NCBI GenBank assembly: GCA_013538715.1
Contig: JACAFH010000002.1
Coordinates: 1 to 64,000 of the forward strand
Source: Candidatus Nitrosothermus koennekei
GTDB taxonomy: Archaea; Thermoproteota; Nitrososphaeria; Nitrososphaerales; Nitrosocaldaceae
DNA length: 64,000 bases
Direction of reading: 5' to 3'
A program made the translations under genes and the position numbers. Below, piece after piece: positions 18,290-26,901 of this stretch. The first letter of the stretch is position 1. The number at the start of each line of letters is the position of its first letter. Below the pieces are notes generated by a model that was given only the letters and a program-made list of their open reading frames with translations, did not search any database and was not told the origin of the DNA.

Positions 18290-19486
18290 TTATTGCATTA
18301 ATAATCTTTTATGCATAAATGCTTCAAGTCTATTCATTGCTTCTTCTAGTATAGTTAATGATGGTAGATATACTATCCTAAAATGATTAGAACCATACTC
18401 CCTACCAAATCCAGAGCCATTAACTGTTAACACTCCAGTCTCTAACAATAACTCCTTAACAAACTCTAGATCACTCTTCCACTTACCTATTGTAAGATCT
18501 ATCTTTGGGAATGCATAAAATGCTCCACTTGGGTTTACACACTTTAAACCTTTGATAGTTGATATCCTCTTAATTATATAATCCCTTCTTAAGCGTAGTT
18601 TTGATACCATCTCATCTATATAATCATCATTGCTTCTTAACGCTTCTAATGCTGCATATTGTACAGGCATATTAGATGATATTCTCAATCTAGCGAGTTT
18701 AGGTAACTCCTTCTTTAATTCATTAGATACTTTATCATTCATACAAAGATAACCTAATCTCAAACCAGTCATTAGATATACTTTCGAGAAGCCATTAAGC
18801 ATTATTAATGGAGCGTCTTTAGCAACTTTAGATATACTCACAAAATTATCTTCAAATATTATTCTATCATATATCTCGTCAGCAATTAGGTATATACTAT
18901 TACTAGAAGCAAGATCTGCAATCTTCTTTAATATATTCTCATTATAAACAGCACCAGTAGGATTGTTTGGATTTATTATCACTATTGCTACAGTCTTATC
19001 TGTTATCTTCTTTTCTAAATCATCTATATCTGGCATCCATTTATTATCTTCGTCACACTTATACTCTATTGTTCTACCTCCAAACAGATTTGTATATGAT
19101 GAATATGGTGGATAGCATGGACCTGGGACTAAAACCTCATCACCTTCATCAAGTATAGAAGCCATTACCATACTTATTGCCTCTGATACACCATTGGTTA
19201 TTATTACATCATCTCTTGTAAGGTTCATACCTTTCTTACTTTCCATACTTACTATCTCATTCCTTAACTCACTTATCCCTTCAGATGCTGGATAATAGTT
19301 TTTATCTTTTTTTACAGCATCTATTAATGCATCTTTAATATGATTAGGTGTCTTAAAGTCATAAAGCACGGGATCTCCAATATTTAAGTAAAGTATATCT
19401 CTTCCCTTCTCTTCTAACGATCTAGCATATAGTGTTATATCTCTTATTGCATACTCTACGCCTTTTATTCTCTTTGATACTTTCAT
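18290..19486 (-). CDS. class I/II PLP-dependent aminotransferase (alanine/aspartate type)
   Basis: 398 residues, normal for fold-type I aminotransferases. PLP Lys235 lies in NGFSKVYLMTGLRLGY, PLP-ring Asp203 in IADEIYD, and the INPNNPTG substrate/PLP loop is at 171-178. The GFSKVYLMTG variant is typical of AlaA-like alanine-pyruvate transaminases. Aspartate or aromatic activity cannot be ruled out. Its start lies about 40 nt from tRNA-Arg on the opposite strand, and it follows htpX on the minus strand with a 14-nt gap. Confidence 0.88.
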   Translation of the reverse strand: MKVSKRIKGVEYAIRDITLYARSLEEKGRDILYLNIGDPVLYDFKTPNHIKDALIDAVKKDKNYYPASEGISELRNEIVSMESKKGMNLTRDDVIITNGVSEAISMVMASILDEGDEVLVPGPCYPPYSSYTNLFGGRTIEYKCDEDNKWMPDIDDLEKKITDKTVAIVIINPNNPTGAVYNENILKKIADLASSNSIYLIADEIYDRIIFEDNFVSISKVAKDAPLIMLNGFSKVYLMTGLRLGYLCMNDKVSNELKKELPKLARLRISSNMPVQYAALEALRSNDDYIDEMVSKLRLRRDYIIKRISTIKGLKCVNPSGAFYAFPKIDLTIGKWKSDLEFVKELLLETGVLTVNGSGFGREYGSNHFRIVYLPSLTILEEAMNRLEAFMHKRLLMQ

Positions 19487-19524
19487 TCAATATTCTAATA
19501 AATAACTAATTGATAAACGTTAGT

Positions 19525-19599
19525 GGACCCGTAGCCTAGCAAGGATAAGGCGGTTGGCTTCGGACCAACAGATCAGGGGTTCAAGTCCCCTCGGGTCCA
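19525..19599 (+). tRNA. tRNA-Arg(TCG)
   Basis: A 75-nt cloverleaf. The acceptor GGACCCG pairs with CGGGTCC plus discriminator A. The anticodon stem is GTTGG/CCAAC around loop CTTCGGA, giving anticodon TCG. The T stem is AGGGG/CCCCT with loop TTCAAGT. There is no intron and CCA is not encoded. The atypical region 19600-22140 begins directly after it. Confidence 0.95.
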
Positions 19600-20183
19600 T
19601 TATTATATATTGGTGTGTAATAATTGAATAATATGATATTGGTTGAAACATATAAAGGAAACAGGATATGAGTATGACCTTACAGATTTGTAAATGCATT
19701 AAGACTAACAAGAAGGATGTTCAATATACATACAAGATATTACTAGTGTAAGAGTTAGAGAAGAGTAGCAAATAATTATTTAACATTATGCTGATAATTA
19801 TAGAATAGTATAAACATGTGCTAAATATGTTGTGAATATAAGAGCATAATAGGGATAAGAGCTTTGTACTAATTATCGATGTTATATGCAACTTTCAGAA
19901 ATGTTAGTGATTATATTTGATTCATAAAGGCACTGTTGGTCATTAATATTATGTAATTAATTATATGTAAAAACTATGCTTTTTCGTGTATGATATGCAA
20001 CAAAAGCGTTGGATAATTCGTTGCATATGCACTGAACCGTCAAAACATCATTTCTGCTAAACATCTCGACCCAAATAAAGACTATATGGTATATCTATCC
20101 CCTATCACGTCACTGTCAAGTAATAATCCTATTCGGAAAAACTATTCCAGACTTGATATCATACAATAATTGCATCTCAGAGG
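19600..20183. other. gene-free decayed DNA after tRNA-Arg
   Basis: About 580 nt with no intact frame. A 27-codon fragment (19668-19751) opens MSMTLQICKCIKTNKK and could be a transposase N terminus, but it is too short to assign. A 9-bp inverted repeat at 19993-20028 is listed separately. Confidence 0.5.
19993..20028. repeat. 9-bp inverted repeat with 18-nt spacer
   Basis: ATATGCAAC at 19993-20001 is matched by its exact complement GTTGCATAT at 20020-20028. It would form a stable hairpin beyond the 3' end of the minus-strand pseudogene 20184-20792. It may be an old element end or terminator. Confidence 0.55.
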
Positions 20184-20792
20184 TTAGGCTTTGTCCTTTT
20201 TGACCCGTTTTCTCTTACCGTTGTTAATAGAGGTGCCATCTAGCAGGTCTATCCGGTTGATTGCGATGGATCGCTCCTTTCCATTTCCTATGCCCAAAAG
20301 TCTGATGCTTCTATTTAGTCCCAAATGTTCCAGCAGGTATTTCCAATCTAGTTTACCTCCTCGACCAGCTGATATATTTTATAGAGGAATTGGAAGCTAA
20401 AGTTCTGTTCGTTTGAAATATTGATGGCGAAATCTTTGCTATGTGCATCAGACCAGAACTGCAGCTTGTGAAAACCTGAACCAGAAAAACAATGACCTTT
20501 TACCCTCATATGAGTGCAATCACTCAAGCCGTAACTGTGCCATTTCAGTAGAAGATTTAGAGCTATTGCCTTTTTTACCATTTGTGTTGCATAGCTAGAT
20601 TTCCTTCTGCAAGACAGATGCGAATGATTGTAAAAACTGCCGCCTAGTTTCTATCATTTACCAAACCACTCTTTTTGCACCCAGTTTTCCGAGTTGCCTA
20701 CGATATTCCTAAATGACCAGCCTCGCCAGAATCCTTCATCTGCTTCAAGAATTGATATTACCATCATCTACAGTTAGGTTGATTCGTGGCAT
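20184..20792 (-). pseudogene. broken gene of unknown function in an atypical island
   Basis: The minus strand recovers one protein in pieces. The start MPRINLTVDDG at 20792 is followed by a frameshift, then ILEADEGFWRGWSFRNIVGN, two in-frame stops, and a long intact part with KWHSYGLSDCTHMRVKGHC and SGFHKLQFWSDAHSKDF. Another frameshift follows near 20350, then WKYLLEHLGLNRSIRLLG to a stop at 20184-20186. It is about 200 residues in all. I do not recognise the family. The base composition is less A+T rich than the flanking chromosome, suggesting it was acquired and then decayed. Confidence 0.5.
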
Positions 20793-20898
20793 AGATGATA
20801 TACATTCATGCACACTCGATTCTGTATAACAACGCCTTAACCATATACAAATATAGAGCGATAAAGTAGATTAAAAGATAACACAGGAGGACTATTGT

Positions 20899-21375
20899 AT
20901 GACGAGTATAAGCAACTTCTTTCACAAATACAGAGATGCTATCCTGTTTAACAAGAATCTAATAATCTCTGGCGCAGGCGGCTTTTTTGCAAGTGCCTAT
21001 GTCTCCCAACTATATTCAGAGTACGACGATAATGAATTTGTGAATTCGGTCGTCGCGCTGATCACAGAATACGCTGTCTACATTCCACTCTTTGCGCTGC
21101 TATTCTATGTTAACAACAAGAATAGGTATGTAGATCCTCTAACTGGAAAAAAGAATACAAAGCAACTAAGACATGACATAAAGAAGCTGTTTGCGACATT
21201 TTCAATTTCGGAGGTCATATTCTCCATAACTAGGGTGCTAACCCAGTACCAGTTACTGCAGAGCGATATCCAAGCGTATGAAGTATCCATGGTAAGTTCG
21301 ATAATTGCGTGGGCAGTATTCTTTATAGCGGTCAATGTGATGGTGAAACTGGTCAAGCTATTCAAAAAAGTCTAG
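20899..21375 (+). CDS. membrane protein, probably horizontally acquired
   Basis: A 158-residue protein with about four hydrophobic segments (around 20-38, 47-67, 92-112 and 128-152) and basic loops. It has no signal motif I recognise and the function is unknown. Codons such as CTG, GCG and GGC, rare in neighbouring genes, are frequent here, so the gene differs in origin from the chromosome around it. It follows a broken gene and lies in a region without other intact genes. A purine-rich AGGAGG precedes the ATG by 8 nt, a Shine-Dalgarno site unlike the leaderless starts seen elsewhere. Confidence 0.7.
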   Translation: MTSISNFFHKYRDAILFNKNLIISGAGGFFASAYVSQLYSEYDDNEFVNSVVALITEYAVYIPLFALLFYVNNKNRYVDPLTGKKNTKQLRHDIKKLFATFSISEVIFSITRVLTQYQLLQSDIQAYEVSMVSSIIAWAVFFIAVNVMVKLVKLFKKV

Positions 21376-22173
21376 TCCTGCATCTTTATACAGCAGCTTT
21401 GTCGTTTGATAACCAATTACTATGTCAATAAAGTGATACACGGTGCTTATCCATATTTGTAACTATTCACATTATGTATTATATGAGCCTAGCAACTGAC
21501 ATCTTTTTATGCATTAGGACAATGCTGGATAGAGAAGGTATCAACGGAATTTAGACTAGTACAAAGTTCTGTCAGGGTAGACGATAATTGAGATGGATGT
21601 CTACGTGTCAGACTGTCCTCCCAGACCAGCGACGCTTATTAAGGGCTGTATACTGCTGCAAAGATCAAAAGGTCAAAGTAATCATTGTTGATGTATCTCT
21701 CATTTCAGCATACACACAACATCATTACTGTGCTTGTCCATAGTCACTATCTATAAATTTGATAGGTTAAATGCCATGTGATTAATCTTAAAGATGAGGC
21801 AAAATGTCCGGAAGAGTAGTTCCTGTCAAACATATAAGGACTAGAAAGTATGAATGGATAATAGTCGAACAGGAATAGGCTACACATTAAGTCATATCAT
21901 AAGTGGGAGACAAATTTGAATGTAGTCCACACTGGTTCACTTTTACCATCAGCATATATATAGTCTGACTGCATCTACTTGTGCAACAAAATCGAAAGAT
22001 AATTATTCTATAAGCATATCAAATTAATAACATATACCCATATAAGGATAATTAATATATATTATATTTGATTTTGGTTAGATATTTATTACTATTATAA
22101 TTATATATAATATATAGTAATAAATATTCTATAATGGAAATTGATTTATCAAAATTATTTATATAGATATTAC
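21376..22173. other. gene-free region before the PhoX-like gene
   Basis: Nearly 800 nt with no convincing frame on either strand. The first 600 nt share the higher G+C of the island; the last 150 nt are very A+T rich and probably hold the promoter of the PhoX-like gene. No tRNA or repeat was found. Confidence 0.5.
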
Positions 22174-22935
22174 ATGCAGACAATAAACAAAAAAGTAATA
22201 ATTACAGTGCTTGTAGCAATGGTAATACTACCTACATTTTATATAGGATATATAACAGCAGATAGTAATGGAGGACTTATAAGTTCTAGAAGATCGGCTG
22301 AATGTATACCACTAACTGCTGGTTCTGCACAACCATATAAACTTCCTTTAGGATGGAAGATAGAGACTATAATTGAAGAGGATATAGCACAAGCATACAT
22401 TGAAGATCTTCCAGATATGAACCAACAGAATATGATAGCAATAGATATGCCACAAGCATTAAAGGATCATGGAGTAAATGATGATAGTGCAGAAAGAGGC
22501 AGATTACTATATCAAACACACGAACGTTGGGAAGGTGGTGCATCAGTCTCCGTAGTTGATTTAGAAACAAGAATTGCAGCAAAGATGCTTGAAGCTGATC
22601 ATCTAGAAGCATTAGATGGATTATTATGGACGCCATGGAATACTCTAATTTTTGCTGAAGAAATGGATGAACAGAAAATAAGAGATCCAAACGTTCCAGA
22701 TGCGATAGGAGGTTTAGCGTATGAGATGGATCCAGTTAGTGGTGAGTATTGGCCATTACCACAATTAGGTGCAATGGCTCATGAAGGAATAATGATTGAT
22801 GAAAATATGAATATATATGTAGTAGACGAAGACAAGCGTGGTTCTATATACAAGTTTATACCAAATGAGAATCCAATGATAAATGGAAGGATAGGAGATG
22901 GAGATCTATACGTGTTAAGGATAATAGATGATTGA
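22174..22935 (+). pseudogene. PhoX-like (DUF839) secreted phosphatase, N-terminal part of interrupted gene
   Basis: Starting at ATG 22174 the protein has a basic tip, a membrane/signal helix (about 7-26, VIITVLVAMVILPTFYIGY), then a beta-propeller-like region. It carries the PhoX-family features MPQALKDHG, THERWEGGASVSVVD, DGLLWTPWNTLIFAEE, GLAYEMDPVSG and the DEDKRGSIYKFIP strand. An upstream in-frame TTG at 22141 is possible. The frame ends at TGA 22933-22935, inside a 66-bp insertion. PhoX enzymes are extracellular calcium-dependent phosphatases. Without the 66 bp the frame joins perfectly to 22999 onwards. Confidence 0.75.
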
Positions 22936-22998
22936 TTTTTGTAAAACTTTAAGAAGAAATAATATATCGATCTATACGTGTTAAGGATAATAGATGAT
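22903..22998 (+). repeat. 30-bp direct repeats flanking a 36-bp spacer inside a gene
   Basis: The same 30 nt occur at 22903-22932 and 22969-22998, both beginning GATCTATACGTG and ending ATAGATGAT. The 36 nt between them carry three in-frame stops (TGA, TAA, TAA). Deleting one repeat plus the spacer removes exactly 66 nt (22 codons) and restores one continuous 456-codon frame from 22174. Each copy also contains a 6-bp inverted repeat, ATCTAT/ATAGAT. Confidence 0.95.
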
Positions 22999-23610
22999 AC
23001 TGCCGCTCCAGGAGAGAGAACAGGTACAGCAGAGTGGATATTATTGAATCAGACATTAGTTAGAATAGATGCAGAGAAAGCAGCAGAAGTAGTTAATGCT
23101 ACACTTTACAATAGACCAGAAGATCTAGAATTAATAGGTAACAAACTTTATGTAGCTTTAACAGGAGCTAGTAGTCCAGGTCCAGTAGATAATAGGATTA
23201 TATCGATAGACATATCTAATCCAACTCAACCATTCGTTACAGAGTTTGTAGTTCCAGGAATCAATGTTCCTATAGAGATTGACAACGATGATGATAAATC
23301 TGATGAACAGACAGGATTTAGTAATCCAGATAATTTAGCGAAGAGAGGAAATGAGTTATGGATAGCAGAGGATAACAGTCCAAGTGATATCTGGGTTGCA
23401 AAACCAGATAGGGATGGCGATGGTTATTCTGACAAAATAACATTGTTTACATCAATGGAGGATTGTGCAGCCGAGTCAACTGGTTTACTATGGGGTATAG
23501 GAAAATACCACAATAAACTCTTCATCACACAGCAACATGCTGGTCCTATATATGAGGATGTCGAGATAGGTGCAGATAAGATATTTGTTATAAGCAGAGG
23601 ACAGAATTAA
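22978..23610 (+). pseudogene. PhoX-like (DUF839) phosphatase, C-terminal part of interrupted gene
   Basis: This frame continues the phosphatase after the second 30-bp repeat. It reads RPEDLELIGNKLYVALTGAS, IISIDISNPTQPF, a Ca-binding-like acidic stretch DNDDDKSDEQTGF, SNPDNLAKRGNELWIAEDN and a glycine-rich tail KIFVISRGQN. The RPED and PDNL strands are typical of the PhoX/DUF839 propeller. If translated alone it could start at GTG 22978 but would lack a signal peptide and half the fold. Codon use is normal and there is no further damage, so the interruption looks recent or conditional. Confidence 0.75.
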
Positions 23611-23693
23611 AAATAGAAACAAATATTTTTTATATTATATAATTTGTTATTTTATATGATACAACTATTAATCACATGGGTTAATACTCATGA

Positions 23694-24059
23694 CTAATAA
23701 TATCTAGAATATATAATAAGTTCTTCTATGCATCTTATTCTTCCTTTTGTTATCTCTACAAGCCTCTTCTTATATAGAAGATCAACATTACTAAGCATGT
23801 TAAGTATTCTATTTGTTAGCATAATCCCTTTTCTATCCATATCAAGTAGTAATATTACTTTCGATGCATTCTCAAGATATTCAACCAGTTTATAAATTCC
23901 TTTAAAACTATTAAGTATTATAGCATTCCCTTTATATCCTAATCTAATTAATGCTTCTTTATCTCTTTTACCTTCAACTACAACTATAGCCTCCTCTTCG
24001 TTTAAACTCTCTATAAAATCATAGATTGCCTGTAATTCTATATTATCTATAGAATGCAT
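23694..24059 (-). CDS. Toprim-domain protein
   Basis: A 121-residue single Toprim domain. The catalytic Glu is in IVVVEGKRDKEAL (about 26-38), and the acidic DxD lies in ILLLDMDRKG (about 69-78). Small archaeal Toprim proteins resemble the nucleic-acid-cutting domain of RNase M5 and DnaG and act on RNA or DNA, but their target is unknown. The gene stands alone, convergent with the PhoX-like gene. Confidence 0.85.
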   Translation of the reverse strand: MHSIDNIELQAIYDFIESLNEEEAIVVVEGKRDKEALIRLGYKGNAIILNSFKGIYKLVEYLENASKVILLLDMDRKGIMLTNRILNMLSNVDLLYKKRLVEITKGRIRCIEELIIYSRYY

Positions 24060-24313
24060 ATTATCTATTTGTAGAAATGGTATAATTACTTTTATTAATA
24101 CAATATATCATTATTATATTTTTACTATAATCAATGATACTCACTAGTGAATAAATTTCTTTGATTTGATTATTATCAAGGATCACTTTGTAGGTATTAC
24201 TGTTATATATTGATGGAATATAAATATTATGCATAGAGGAGCTTTATTCTTATAATAAAATTAGTTTTTTAATGTATCATTTCTATAATGAAAAATGGAG
24301 GCACAGGCTCTTT

Positions 24314-25522
24314 TTATATCCATGTCAATTTTGGTTCTGATACTTTAAATCTCTCTAACCTCTTTAGAGTATCATTTCTTAACTCATCTACATTCTTAAA
24401 TCTCCTAACTATCTTGCCATCTTCAATTAACGGTTTTAATAATGGCTCATAACCTTCTGGCGCATCATTTCTGATAGTTACTATATCATGGAAATCTTTT
24501 CTATAGACATATTTCTTACCAGAAAGATCTCCTCTTTTTGATCTAAATACTCTTCTTCCATCTTCTTGAACCTCTACTATCTTGAAGCTAAAGTCTATAG
24601 ACTTTGCAGAACTAACACTAGTCCCAACACCAAATCCATCAACTATATCTACTAAATTCCTTATTTCATCCTCATCTAATCCTCCAGATACAAATATCTT
24701 AACATCTTTTGCCCCTCTGATAGATAACTCCCATCTAACCTCTTCTATGATCTTTCTCCAATTGCCTCTTCTGCTACTGGGAGTATCTAGCCTAACACCG
24801 TATAACCTATCTTTTAATGCATCATATGCCATAATTGCCTCGATCTTCTCATCATATAATGTATCTATTAGTGCTATCCTCTTTACACTTTCTGGCATAT
24901 ATTTATCAAATGCCTTCCATGCCTTTACTTGATCATTAAATGATAGGATTAGTGCATGAGGCATTGTTCCTACAGCCTCCTTACCCATCAGCTTTGCACC
25001 TAGAGTATTTGATACATAATCAAAACCAGCTATATAACATGATCTCTCTATCAACGGAGCAAGAAAAGGATGTGATCTTCTTGTTCCAAACGACAATAAT
25101 ATCTTATCATTGGCAGCAATTCTAACTCTTGCTGCTTTACTTGCTATACCACTAGCAAAACATAAGAATCCTAAAATCGGATTTTCAAATATTGAGATAT
25201 CAGCATAATTTGCTTCAATACTTATTATAGGTTCATAAATACTAGATCTATCACTCGTTAAGAAGATCTCACCTTCTTCCATGGCATATACATTAACATC
25301 AAATCCTTCAAGAAGCTTTGCTACTTCGTAGATACCTAAGACTATACCCCAATTGTTATCTACCTTTCTAGCAAATACTTCTATAGTTACTTTAGGATTT
25401 ATACGTTCATTCTCTAATATCTTCTTTGTATATTGAAAGTATACATCAGTTGTTAATCCATTCTTAACTTCATCCTCTTTTGCGATCCAGAATAGCCTGT
25501 CATGTAGATCTCTCATATGCAC
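24314..25522 (-). CDS. nicotinate phosphoribosyltransferase
   Basis: A 402-residue enzyme that makes nicotinate mononucleotide from nicotinate and PRPP. The recognisable core includes DKILLSFGTRRSHP, the AGFDYVSNTLGAKLMG stretch with GTMPHALI, GVRLDTPSSRRGNW and the phosphate loop VSGGLDEDEIRNLV. These fit the archaeal branch of the family. It would provide a salvage route to NAD beside the NadA/NadC de novo route at 28572-30348. The downstream end lies near a T-rich stretch. Confidence 0.88.
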   Translation of the reverse strand: MHMRDLHDRLFWIAKEDEVKNGLTTDVYFQYTKKILENERINPKVTIEVFARKVDNNWGIVLGIYEVAKLLEGFDVNVYAMEEGEIFLTSDRSSIYEPIISIEANYADISIFENPILGFLCFASGIASKAARVRIAANDKILLSFGTRRSHPFLAPLIERSCYIAGFDYVSNTLGAKLMGKEAVGTMPHALILSFNDQVKAWKAFDKYMPESVKRIALIDTLYDEKIEAIMAYDALKDRLYGVRLDTPSSRRGNWRKIIEEVRWELSIRGAKDVKIFVSGGLDEDEIRNLVDIVDGFGVGTSVSSAKSIDFSFKIVEVQEDGRRVFRSKRGDLSGKKYVYRKDFHDIVTIRNDAPEGYEPLLKPLIEDGKIVRRFKNVDELRNDTLKRLERFKVSEPKLTWI

Positions 25523-25548
25523 ATTATTTGTTCTTAGATATAAGTGCT

Positions 25549-25944
25549 TTATGCTATTAATAATCTAACGTGCTCCATACCCTCATTAACTTGGAACTCT
25601 TTAGTCATATTCTGTATCTTCATAGAATCTCCTTCCATAACAAACAACTCTAAACACTTATTATTCTTTAATTTACAATGTAGATGAGTCTTTATTATCT
25701 CTTCATACTTTAACTTTATCTTTGTTGATTCTGCATCCTCCTCTTCATGAGTTACTATCAATACACATCCTATATTACCTACCATCTTCTCTTTCTCTAT
25801 CTTATCTGTTAGTAACATCCTTATCCCGGCTCTAATAACCTCTGATCTACCAGAAAATCCATACTCTTTTTGCAACTCATCTATATTCTTTAGCATATTT
25901 TCGTTAAGAGAGATACTTACTATCTTTGTATTATTATCTTCCAT
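25549..25944 (-). CDS. NikR/CopG-family metal-responsive regulator
   Basis: A 131-residue repressor with an N-terminal ribbon-helix-helix (about 6-45; SISLNENMLKNIDEL, GRSEVIRAGIRML) and a C-terminal ACT-like metal-sensing domain. Candidate ligands are His66, His87, His89 and Cys97. In E. coli NikR the last Cys follows the second His by 6 residues, here by 8, and an extra Cys90 is present. The metal may therefore be nickel, zinc or another. It is divergent from a zinc-type ABC transporter; an inverted repeat lies between the two TATA boxes (25955-26000). Confidence 0.85.
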   Translation of the reverse strand: MEDNNTKIVSISLNENMLKNIDELQKEYGFSGRSEVIRAGIRMLLTDKIEKEKMVGNIGCVLIVTHEEEDAESTKIKLKYEEIIKTHLHCKLKNNKCLELFVMEGDSMKIQNMTKEFQVNEGMEHVRLLIA

Positions 25945-25954
25945 TATAAATCAC

Positions 25955-26000
25955 TTCTTAATAATTATTTATAAAGTTTTTCTATCGTTCTTATTAAGAA
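25955..26000. promoter_or_regulatory. candidate operator between nikR-like gene and metal transporter
   Basis: TTCTTAATAA at 25955-25964 and its exact reverse complement TTATTAAGAA at 25991-26000 form a 10-bp inverted repeat. The right arm is also part of the 13-bp palindrome TTCTTATTAAGAA (25988-26000). The arms lie beside the TATA boxes of both divergent promoters (25968-25978 minus strand, 26005-26013 plus strand), a position where a dimeric ribbon-helix-helix repressor would block both. Confidence 0.5.
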
Positions 26001-26004
26001 AATA

Positions 26005-26013
26005 TTTATAAAT
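26005..26013 (+). promoter_or_regulatory. TATA box of the metal transporter operon
   Basis: TTTATAAAT centred about 26 nt before the GTG start at 26035, implying a leaderless message. Confidence 0.55.
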
Positions 26014-26034
26014 TAATAATAATAATATAATGAT

Positions 26035-26901
26035 GTGGACAATAAAAATAAGATAATATTGATAAGTATAGGAGTAGTTATTAGTACGATAGTAATTATA
26101 ACAACTTCATACATGATAAGTAATCCAAATATAAAGGTTGAAAAAGAGATAAGGATAGTTACAACGTTTTACCCACTTTATGAATTTACAAATAATATAG
26201 TTAAAGATAAGGCTAAAGTGGAGATGCTCATACCGCCAGGTGTAGAAGTACATGATTGGGAACCTAGTGCAAAGGATATAGAACAATTAAGAGATGCTGA
26301 TCTATTAATCTATAATGATAATAGTCTAGAATCGTATATTAAAAAGGTCGATATAAATAAGGTAGCAGTAGCATCAGATCTTATAAAAGATAACAATCCC
26401 CATGTATGGCTAGATCCTTTATTAGCAAAAGAGCAGGTTAAGAGTATATTAAATGCTATTCTAACTATAGATAAAGAGAATGAGGAGTATTATAAGAAGA
26501 ATGCAGAGGAGTATATGAATGAATTAAAGCTCCTTCATGAGGAGTATGTTAACGGATTAAGCGATTGTGAGAAGAGAGAGTTCATCGTCTTTCATGCAGC
26601 ATATAGTTATTTAGCAGATAGATATAATCTTACACAGATTACACTTATAGGAACAGACATAGAGATCGATGATTTATCTGTACAAGAGATGAGAGAGATT
26701 ATAGATACTGCTAAAGAGAAGAATGTTAAATTTGTATATGCTGAAGAGCATTTAGATGAGAGGATCATGAAGGCATTTGCAGAAGAGGTAAATGCTCAAA
26801 TCTTGATATTAAATCCTATTGAAGTATACGATGGCGTTTCATATGTAGATGAGATGAGAAATAATTTAGAGAATTTGAGGATAGGTTTAGTATGCAGATA
26901 G
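26035..26901 (+). CDS. zinc/manganese ABC transporter, substrate-binding protein (ZnuA/TroA family)
   Basis: A 288-residue cluster-A1 metal-binding protein. A hydrophobic N-terminal helix (7-28) anchors it outside the membrane. Metal ligands follow the family layout: His73 (PPGVEVHDWEP), His123 (NPHVWLDP), His187 (VFHAAYSY) and the Glu pair at 237-238 (YAEEHLDER). There is no His-rich loop. GTG is the start because the overlapping ATG is in a closed frame and the TATA box is at the right distance. It overlaps the next gene by 10 nt. Confidence 0.9.
   Translation: MDNKNKIILISIGVVISTIVIITTSYMISNPNIKVEKEIRIVTTFYPLYEFTNNIVKDKAKVEMLIPPGVEVHDWEPSAKDIEQLRDADLLIYNDNSLESYIKKVDINKVAVASDLIKDNNPHVWLDPLLAKEQVKSILNAILTIDKENEEYYKKNAEEYMNELKLLHEEYVNGLSDCEKREFIVFHAAYSYLADRYNLTQITLIGTDIEIDDLSVQEMREIIDTAKEKNVKFVYAEEHLDERIMKAFAEEVNAQILILNPIEVYDGVSYVDEMRNNLENLRIGLVCR

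Noticed and set aside
19520-19711. 63-codon minus-strand open frame
   Set aside because: It covers tRNA-Arg completely, so it is not a gene.
20191-20400. 69-codon plus-strand open frame
   Set aside because: It lies opposite the readable part of the minus-strand broken gene 20184-20792 and is an antisense shadow.
19600-22140. Attachment-site duplication of the tRNA-Arg 3' end
   Set aside because: No second copy of the TTCAAGTCCC...GGGTCC end was seen within the island.
22903-22998. Archaeal mRNA intron with bulge-helix-bulge as explanation for the interrupted PhoX-like gene
   Set aside because: The junctions are direct repeats, and I found no convincing bulge-helix-bulge pairing between the two ends of the insert.
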